Notes under the pieces: model-generated
Database searches by the model: none
What the model was told of the DNA's origin: nothing
What the model saw: only the letters and a program-made list of their open reading frames with translations
Position numbers and translations under genes: made by a program
Origin: Candidatus Kuenenia stuttgartensis
GTDB lineage: Bacteria > Planctomycetota > GCA-002687715 > CAIWVZ01
Length of the DNA: 64,000 nucleotides
Assembly (NCBI GenBank): GCA_945860915.1
Contig: CAMARR010000006.1
Location: 62,001-126,000 of the forward strand
Direction: 5' to 3'
Part shown: in pieces, positions 58,546-64,000 of the stretch
Numbering within the stretch: position 1 is the stretch's first letter
Layout of the letters: every line of letters begins with the position of its first letter

Positions 58546-60030
58546 TCAGAAGATCAATTGGAACTGGAGGCGGAATCGCAACTCGTCGACATTGGATGCT
58601 GCCGCGACATTGTGATCCTCGACCTTGCCGAAATCGGCCTGCAATTTGCAGTTATGGTCGTTCCAGTACCAACCGACCACGATGAGCCACTCCCGGATGT
58701 TGTCCTTGGAAATGCTTGTAGTGGCGGTCGTCCCGTCGAAATCCACCTCGCTCCATCGAAACCCGATGTCGAGTTTCTGCGGAATGATGCAGTATCCGAG
58801 CTGGGCGAAGTAGCCGGTCGTCTCGATATCGCCATACGACGTGGTTACCGGCGGGCCACCAGCCGTCAGATTGCGCTGGCCGCTCTCGCGCCAGTGAGCC
58901 TCGCCGGTAAAGAACCAGCCGTCCCACATCGCGGTGACGTCAGCTCCGAGCGATGTTTGATCGAAGGTATCGCCGTCAGCGCGACGGTTGTCATCCGAGT
59001 GATACCAGGCGTTCGCCCCGATCGCGAAGAGGAACTGGCCTCGTTCGTCCTCGGGACGAAGATCCGCCTGTGCGTAGGGAACTCCGCCGTTCGGATTCCA
59101 AGCAACGCGTGCGTTGTAAAGCAATCCGTTGTCGTCGTTGGCGACATTCTCACCTTCAAGGTAGGCCATCCCTGCGACGTTGCCGCCGTTAAACGCGCCG
59201 GCGTACCACTCGAAGAGGTCCTCTTTCTCACCACCAAGCGAACCCCAAACCGAGAGGCCGGGGGCGCGACCTGGCGCGAACCACGAGTCGGTGGGTGAAC
59301 GATCAACAAACTCCATTCGTCCAGACGATGTCATCTGTTGGCGCGAGTATTGGACTTTGTACTGACCGAACTTGACATTGAGCGCCTTGTCGTCCGTGAC
59401 CTGGTAGTCAAGGTAGGCATCCTTCAATTCGGAGAGCCGATTCGCGTTCGGTTTGGTCGACGAGAATTGGACGCCGTTGTAGGAAGTTCCACTCACACCG
59501 GTCGCTTGGTCGCCGGCGACATCGAATTGAAGTTCGTACTTCAGCTTCGGGTCAAATGCGACGCCCTTCAGCCAAAGTCGCATACGGGACACGGAGAAGT
59601 CCATGCGATCGGCCTCTGGATCCGCCGCAGTACCTGCCGGCACGCCGTTCGTCTTATTCTCGAATCCGTCGTATGTCATGCGGACTTGGACGCGACCACC
59701 AACCGCCATGGAGAAATTCTTGTCCGCGGTGGTGAAGGTAAATCCGGTACCAGGCTTGTAGCCGACCTTCGGCGCGTCCTGAGCCGCACGCGCCACCATT
59801 TCTTCGATCTTAGTGTCGACGTTGCGATCGAGGTCCGCAGATTCGCGAAGCTCCGTTTCTAGCTTCCTGAGTTCGCCAAACTCCGATGCGCTGATGACGC
59901 CTCGCTGACGCAATATTTCGAGCAGACGTCCGTCTACCGAACGGCCACCTTGGTCCTGCGCAGCGGAGGCCCCTGCGACAACCACAAGGGCGACAACGCC
60001 CAATCCGATCCTTGATGTGTTCTTCAACAT
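58546..60030 (-). CDS. OprP/OprO-type phosphate-selective porin, copy 2
   Basis: A 494-residue outer-membrane porin with a signal peptide (about 1-24, ending ASAAQ), a helical N-terminal region of SVDGRLLEILRQRGVIS and EFGELRKLETEL that may be a periplasmic anchor or coiled coil, then beta strands and a C-terminal LIF ending. FSMAVGGRVQVRMTYDGFE marks the barrel entry. It is paralogous to the upstream gene at 60125-61624, sharing the RLLEIL-RGVIS block, PKVxYKPG and the GxNAWYHxDDNRRADGD loop. Phosphate specificity is inferred from the Pho context and family. Confidence 0.85.
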   Translation of the reverse strand: MLKNTSRIGLGVVALVVVAGASAAQDQGGRSVDGRLLEILRQRGVISASEFGELRKLETELRESADLDRNVDTKIEEMVARAAQDAPKVGYKPGTGFTFTTADKNFSMAVGGRVQVRMTYDGFENKTNGVPAGTAADPEADRMDFSVSRMRLWLKGVAFDPKLKYELQFDVAGDQATGVSGTSYNGVQFSSTKPNANRLSELKDAYLDYQVTDDKALNVKFGQYKVQYSRQQMTSSGRMEFVDRSPTDSWFAPGRAPGLSVWGSLGGEKEDLFEWYAGAFNGGNVAGMAYLEGENVANDDNGLLYNARVAWNPNGGVPYAQADLRPEDERGQFLFAIGANAWYHSDDNRRADGDTFDQTSLGADVTAMWDGWFFTGEAHWRESGQRNLTAGGPPVTTSYGDIETTGYFAQLGYCIIPQKLDIGFRWSEVDFDGTTATTSISKDNIREWLIVVGWYWNDHNCKLQADFGKVEDHNVAAASNVDELRFRLQFQLIF

Positions 60031-60085
60031 TGAGTGCTTCTCCCCCGACCAACTAGCCGGTTAGACGCAGGATCGCACCTGAACA

Positions 60086-60112
60086 ATAAGGCCATGTTAA
60101 GACACGCTTAAG
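60086..60112 (-). promoter_or_regulatory. Three 11-bp-spaced repeats, candidate PhoB box
   Basis: On the minus strand CTTAA, CTTAA and CTTAT lie exactly 11 bp apart (plus-strand 60108-60112, 60097-60101, 60086-60090), 56-82 bp before the second porin start. PhoB-type regulators bind 11-bp direct repeats. Not tested against a matrix. Confidence 0.5.
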
Positions 60113-60124
60113 CAGGCGCAAGTA

Positions 60125-61624
60125 TTAGAAAGATACCGTGAACTGTACGCGAAGACGCCATTCGTCCGAATTGGCCGCTGAAGCCAAGAAGTGGCTTTCC
60201 ACACGACCGAAATCAGCCTGCAGTTTGTTGGCGTGCCCGTTCACGAAGTAGCCCGCAACAATCAGATATTCGCGGGACGCGGTCGCTCCGCTATTCGAAG
60301 TCGCGAGAACCCCATTCGACGACAATTCGGCGTACCGCACGCCGATATCGAATTTCGTCGGGACGATGCAGTAGTTCAACTGACCAAAGTAGCCAAACGA
60401 CTCGATGTCGGGATTAGCGAACGATGTCGGCGGCGCGCCGATCGCTCCATTGCGTTGTGCATCGCTTCGCCAGTGCGCTTCCGCCGTGGCATAGAAACCG
60501 CTCCACATCGCCGCCACGTCAAAGCCAAAACTCGTGTCGTCGAAACTGTCTCCATCGGCACGGCGATTGTCGTCCGTGTGATACCAGGCGTTCGCGCCGA
60601 GTCCGATCAGGAGTTTATTGCGCTCGGCGTCCGGACGTAAGTCGAGGTGCTGATTTGGGATTGCGCCGAGGGGATTCCATGCCACTCGCGCATTCCACAG
60701 TAGTCCGTCGTCGTCATTCGCCGCATTCTCACCCTCAAGATAGGCGGTGCCAGTCACATTTGGCCCGTTCATAGCGCTTGCGTAATACTCAATCGCATCG
60801 CCTTTTGCACCGCCGAACGTCCCCCAAAGGGAGACCCCTGTGGAGCGACTGGGAGCGAAGACGACTGACCCTGGATTTCTATCGACAAATGCGAGCTCGG
60901 TAACCGGGTTGAGGGCCTCGCGAGAGTACTGCACCTTGAACTGGCCGGCACGAACGTTGAACGCTCGCGAATCCCCAACCTGCCATTCGACAAACGCGTC
61001 TTTCAGCTCCGTCAAGCGGTTCGCGTTGACCGTGCCGGAGTTCGCAAAACTGACTCCGCCGAATGCCGTGCCCGAAGCTGGCCGGGACTGGTCACCTCCC
61101 ATGTCCATTGAAACTTGGTAACGCAAGTGGGGATCGAAAGCTGTTCCGCGAAGTATCAGCCGTGCGCGCGGAACGGAGAAGTCCAACCGGTCGTGCCCAG
61201 CCTTCGAGCCAGCAGGCAGCACCGTTGAACGATCGAGTGCATCGTAGGTGAAACGAGCCTGAACTTTCACGCCGATGGTCATCGAAAAATTCCCATCCGC
61301 CGTTGCGAAAGTCATTCCGCTGCCTGGCTTGTACGACACTTTTGGCGCGTCCTGATTTGCTCTCGCCACCATCTCTTCGATCTTCGTGTCCACCCGGCGC
61401 TCAAGATCCGACGCCATGACGAGTTCGGCTTCTAGCTTTTTCAGTTCCGTGAATTCGGATCCTGAAATGACACCGCGCTGTTGGAGAATCTCCAGCAAGC
61501 GCCCGTCGACAGTTCGATTCTCCGTACCTTGAGCGACGACTGCGGCGGCGACGAACACCCCTGCGAGAATCCCCCTCGCTCCGCGTGATGTCCTGGCGAG
61601 ACTGACTTCGCGCTTCATCTTCAC
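60125..61624 (-). CDS. OprP/OprO-type phosphate-selective porin, copy 1
   Basis: A 499-residue outer-membrane porin with signal peptide, the same RLLEILQQRGVIS block and AxNQDAPKVSYKPGSGM segment as the copy 2 gene, a barrel starting FSMTIGVKVQARFTYDAL, and a C-terminal phenylalanine (VQFTVSF). Start is GTG at 61624 with GGAGAA seven bases upstream; an ATG two codons later is an alternative. The two genes are in tandem, 94 bp apart, between phoR and phoU. Phosphate or another polyanion is the likely substrate. Confidence 0.85.
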   Translation of the reverse strand: MKMKREVSLARTSRGARGILAGVFVAAAVVAQGTENRTVDGRLLEILQQRGVISGSEFTELKKLEAELVMASDLERRVDTKIEEMVARANQDAPKVSYKPGSGMTFATADGNFSMTIGVKVQARFTYDALDRSTVLPAGSKAGHDRLDFSVPRARLILRGTAFDPHLRYQVSMDMGGDQSRPASGTAFGGVSFANSGTVNANRLTELKDAFVEWQVGDSRAFNVRAGQFKVQYSREALNPVTELAFVDRNPGSVVFAPSRSTGVSLWGTFGGAKGDAIEYYASAMNGPNVTGTAYLEGENAANDDDGLLWNARVAWNPLGAIPNQHLDLRPDAERNKLLIGLGANAWYHTDDNRRADGDSFDDTSFGFDVAAMWSGFYATAEAHWRSDAQRNGAIGAPPTSFANPDIESFGYFGQLNYCIVPTKFDIGVRYAELSSNGVLATSNSGATASREYLIVAGYFVNGHANKLQADFGRVESHFLASAANSDEWRLRVQFTVSF

Positions 61625-61897
61625 GAACTTTCTCCGTGCCTAGGTCGGCACAACCCCACGATGTGACACAAACGCGGGAACATTACTTGAATGCGCAACC
61701 GCCATGGTTGCCCAGAAACAATTTTCGGGCCAACCTGAGGCAACGCGCTCTCACAATTCGCATGGCACGCGGCGAACCGTCGGTTGCGTCAGAATCCCCC
61801 TCCCATTTCGGAGTCGATCAGCGTCCGCTCCATGCCAACGGAGCACGTCCCAAGATGGAACGGTCGAAGGGCGGCGACGTTCCGGACTGGAACTGGG

Positions 61898-63652
61898 CTA
61901 TGCCGTCGGGGCCTGCGGCAACGAAAGCGTGAAGGTCGATCCCACCCCCTCCGTGCTCGTCACACGAATGGTCCCGCCGTGCTGTTCGGCGACGTGCTTG
62001 ACGATAGCGAGGCCCAGGCCTGTGCCTCCGAGAGCGCGCGACCGCGCTTTGTCGACGCGATAGAAGCGCTCGAAGATCCGCTCAAGGTCAATCACCGGTA
62101 TCCCGATCCCGGTATCCGCAACAGCGATCTCCACCCGATCGTATCGAGCCTCGCACGTGACATCGATTGACCCACCTGACGCCGTGTAGTGAACAGCATT
62201 ATCGAGCAGATTCACAACGGCCCTAACGAGAAGATCTCGGTCGCCACGGATGAGCAAGCTGCGGTCGCCTCCGAGAAAACGACATGTGATCCCCTTCTCG
62301 CGCGCCTTGTCCGCAACAGACGCGAAGGCTTCGCCGACCATCGACGCTGCCGCAAACGGATCCGAGTCAATGCGAAGGCCACCCGATTCCACTCGGGACA
62401 GTACAAGAAGGTCTGTAACAAGATGACCGAGACTCCGGGCATTGCGCTCGATCTTCGCAAGGAAGGAACGGGCTACTTCAGCATCGTCGATCGCACCATC
62501 CTGGAGGGTCTCGACGTATCCTTGGATGCTGGTCAGCGGCGTCTTCATTTCGTGCGAGACATTCGCCACAAAGTCGCGTCTTACGGCTTCGAGCCTCCTC
62601 AAGACCGTCACATCTCGAAAGTCGAGCACCGCGCCGTCGTAGCGCCCTTCGATCACAACGATGGGACTCACGCGGACCTCGATCTCGCGCCGCGGAGTCG
62701 AACCTACCCTGAGCGTTGACGCCACGGGTCGGTTCATCTCACGTACCGATGTCACGAGGCGTGGAAGATCTCCATCTCTGATCAGCTCCCAAAATGGGCG
62801 GCCGACCACATCCCCTGAAATGTCGAGAAGCACGCGGGCCTCGGGGTTGATGTGCGTCACCAAATCGTCGGGGCCGATCGCAACAAGCCCATCCGCTACC
62901 GAGTCGAGCACCAAAGACAGGCCACGCTTACGGGCCTCCATTTCAGCGATACGATGCTCGAGCTTGTCCGCAAGTCGATTTAAAGCAGTCCCGACATTCG
63001 CAATTCCATCGGAATCGTCAGCGTCGACCCGTCGACTAAAATCACCCTCTGCGATTCGGTTGGCGACATCCGCCTGGTCCGTCAATCGCCGACTCAGCCG
63101 CGTGCTTACAGTCGCGCCGACAAGAACCGCCACGGCCGAAACAAGGAGCAACCCGACGAGAGCAAGGCCTGTTGTTGAACCCACTTGATCGACAAATGGG
63201 CCGAGCCGGTCGGCGGCACGGGCGTACCCGGACCCGTCCGGGAGAGCCACCGCACAGTACCAGTACACTTCTCCTGACGACTCAATCCGCCGCGTGTCGA
63301 AACCAGGGTTGCCTGGAAATGCCGAAGCTATTTCCATGCGCTGCGACTGGTTCCCGACGGTGGTCGGATCCTGAGAGGAGTCCCCGACTACTGTGCCGTC
63401 TTTGGCGATGACCGTCAGCCGCGAAGCCGTGATTCTCGCTGCGTCACTGACTGTCTTGGCGATCGACTCATGCTCGCCTAGCAACAATGGGACTCGGACA
63501 AGCTCTGCGAGTCCATTTGCCTTCGCAATCAACTGCGATTTAAGCTCCGATTCGAGCTCCGATCGAATCTTGGATTCAATCAAAACCGCCGATCCGAGCG
63601 TGCAGAGCAGCACGACCGTGATGTAGATGATGAAAAGTCGGCTTGGGGCCAC
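61898..63652 (-). CDS. phoR: PhoR-like sensor histidine kinase
   Basis: A 584-residue membrane kinase. Two membrane helices (about 5-26 and 162-183) flank a periplasmic domain, unlike the short loop in E. coli PhoR. A HAMP domain (about 184-236) and a PAS domain (about 243-350) precede HisKA, with H367 in FVANVSHEMKTPLTSI. The HATPase domain has N485 (NLLDNAVHYT), DTGIGIP (513-519) and GGTGLGLAIVKHV. The start is GTG at 63652 with weak spacing. It follows the response regulator gene by 11 bp and shares the phosphate cluster, hence PhoR rather than another kinase. Confidence 0.9.
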   Translation of the reverse strand: MAPSRLFIIYITVVLLCTLGSAVLIESKIRSELESELKSQLIAKANGLAELVRVPLLLGEHESIAKTVSDAARITASRLTVIAKDGTVVGDSSQDPTTVGNQSQRMEIASAFPGNPGFDTRRIESSGEVYWYCAVALPDGSGYARAADRLGPFVDQVGSTTGLALVGLLLVSAVAVLVGATVSTRLSRRLTDQADVANRIAEGDFSRRVDADDSDGIANVGTALNRLADKLEHRIAEMEARKRGLSLVLDSVADGLVAIGPDDLVTHINPEARVLLDISGDVVGRPFWELIRDGDLPRLVTSVREMNRPVASTLRVGSTPRREIEVRVSPIVVIEGRYDGAVLDFRDVTVLRRLEAVRRDFVANVSHEMKTPLTSIQGYVETLQDGAIDDAEVARSFLAKIERNARSLGHLVTDLLVLSRVESGGLRIDSDPFAAASMVGEAFASVADKAREKGITCRFLGGDRSLLIRGDRDLLVRAVVNLLDNAVHYTASGGSIDVTCEARYDRVEIAVADTGIGIPVIDLERIFERFYRVDKARSRALGGTGLGLAIVKHVAEQHGGTIRVTSTEGVGSTFTLSLPQAPTA

Positions 63653-63663
63653 GCTCCCGGAGT

Positions 63664-64000
63664 CTAGCCGAGGTTTGACATGCCGACAGGGGCAGACTCG
63701 AACTTGTAGCCAACTCCCCGCACTGTGACGACGTGATGCATGCGCGTGTCACCGAGTTTCTTTCGGACGTTGCGTACATGCACATCGATGTTTCGGTCAA
63801 CTACCACGACACCGTCGCCAACGACATGCGGAAGCAACTCAGTTCGTGAGAACACGCGGCCTTCGTGACGCATAAGAAAATGGAGCAGCCGAAACTCAGC
63901 CAAGGTAAACAACACCGGCACCCCATCGACGTCAACTTGATGGCGAACAGGGTCCAATTCAATCCCGCCGCGCGCGACCGGACGCCGATCAGTTCGATTC
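63664..64000 (-). CDS. phoB: PhoB-like response regulator, C-terminal part (runs off the window)
   Basis: Only the OmpR/PhoB-type winged-helix DNA-binding domain and the end of the linker are in the window, about 112 residues. The frame is open to the edge, so the receiver domain lies to the right. Typical blocks are LTLAEFRLLHFLMRHEGRVFS minus its first residue, RTELLPHVVG, VDRNIDVHVRNVRKKLG and VVTVRGVGYKFE. It pairs with the kinase gene 11 bp downstream. PhoB identity rests on the phosphate-gene context. Confidence 0.88.
   Translation of the reverse strand, partial: NRTDRRPVARGGIELDPVRHQVDVDGVPVLFTLAEFRLLHFLMRHEGRVFSRTELLPHVVGDGVVVVDRNIDVHVRNVRKKLGDTRMHHVVTVRGVGYKFESAPVGMSNLG

Noticed and set aside
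1-64000. CRISPR arrays, insertion sequences or prophage
   Set aside because: No regularly spaced repeats, transposase, integrase or phage structural genes were recognised on either strand.

Overview
The window looks like an ordinary chromosomal stretch of a GC-rich, diderm bacterium. I infer Planctomycetota, at moderate confidence and without any marker-gene comparison. The pointers are an outer membrane (a secretin and three porin-like proteins), several large exported proteins of the kind common in that phylum (signal peptide, beta-helix, PKD, NHL or RGLX-like domains), a futalosine-pathway menaquinone gene, and overlapping genes with many GTG/TTG starts. I found no insertion sequence, integrase, prophage or CRISPR array.

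Layout. (1) 1-19.4 kb, almost all on the minus strand, is a housekeeping and pilus block. From high to low coordinate it reads: TIGR02757-family protein, pentapeptide protein, truA, ptsN-like, yvcK, ptsH, ptsI, then pilM-pilN-pilO(P)-pilQ, an unexplained 544-bp gap, an RNase E/G, rplU-rpmA-obg, a PilT/PilU ATPase, a GspC-like PDZ protein, coaX, a degenerate mnmE, and the start of pyrB. (2) 19.5-24.1 kb, plus strand: a secreted thermonuclease, a ClC channel and a GT-C-like membrane protein, closed by a hairpin shared with a tRNA-Val gene on the other strand. (3) 24.2-40 kb, mostly minus: an RGLX/YetA-like exported protein, a PA0069-type radical SAM enzyme, a GT-C membrane protein plus a Tat-exported class V aminotransferase, a fused EamA-HEAT-cyclophilin reading frame, an NHL protein, tRNA-Ala, a porin, a transglutaminase and purF. 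(4) 40.1-53.8 kb, plus strand: a hydrolase, an exported unknown, a tight lipA-E1beta-E2-E1alpha-E3-lipB operon, two exported surface-type proteins and an acyl-CoA dehydrogenase. (5) 53.8-64 kb: an MqnD-like gene, a basic/acidic low-complexity protein, a thioesterase plus isochorismatase pair, a Fe-S PD-(D/E)XK nuclease, then a phosphate cluster (phoB, phoR, two OprP/O-type porins, phoU).

How the genes work together. The pil genes encode the alignment complex, secretin and retraction motor of a type IV pilus or related system. ptsI-ptsH-yvcK-ptsN is a regulatory phosphotransfer set with no sugar permease in view. The 2-oxo acid dehydrogenase operon carries both the enzyme complex and the two genes that lipoylate it. 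The phosphate cluster pairs a sensor and regulator with outer-membrane anion porins, and an 11-bp-periodic repeat before the second porin is a candidate PhoB site.

The most notable irregularities are: a transporter/HEAT/cyclophilin fusion that one extra G would split into two overlapping genes; a PilO with a PilP/GspC-like C-terminal domain; an MnmE lacking its catalytic C-terminus; a lipA whose conserved N-terminus has no canonical start codon; and a 32-bp palindrome in the gap before the RNase gene.
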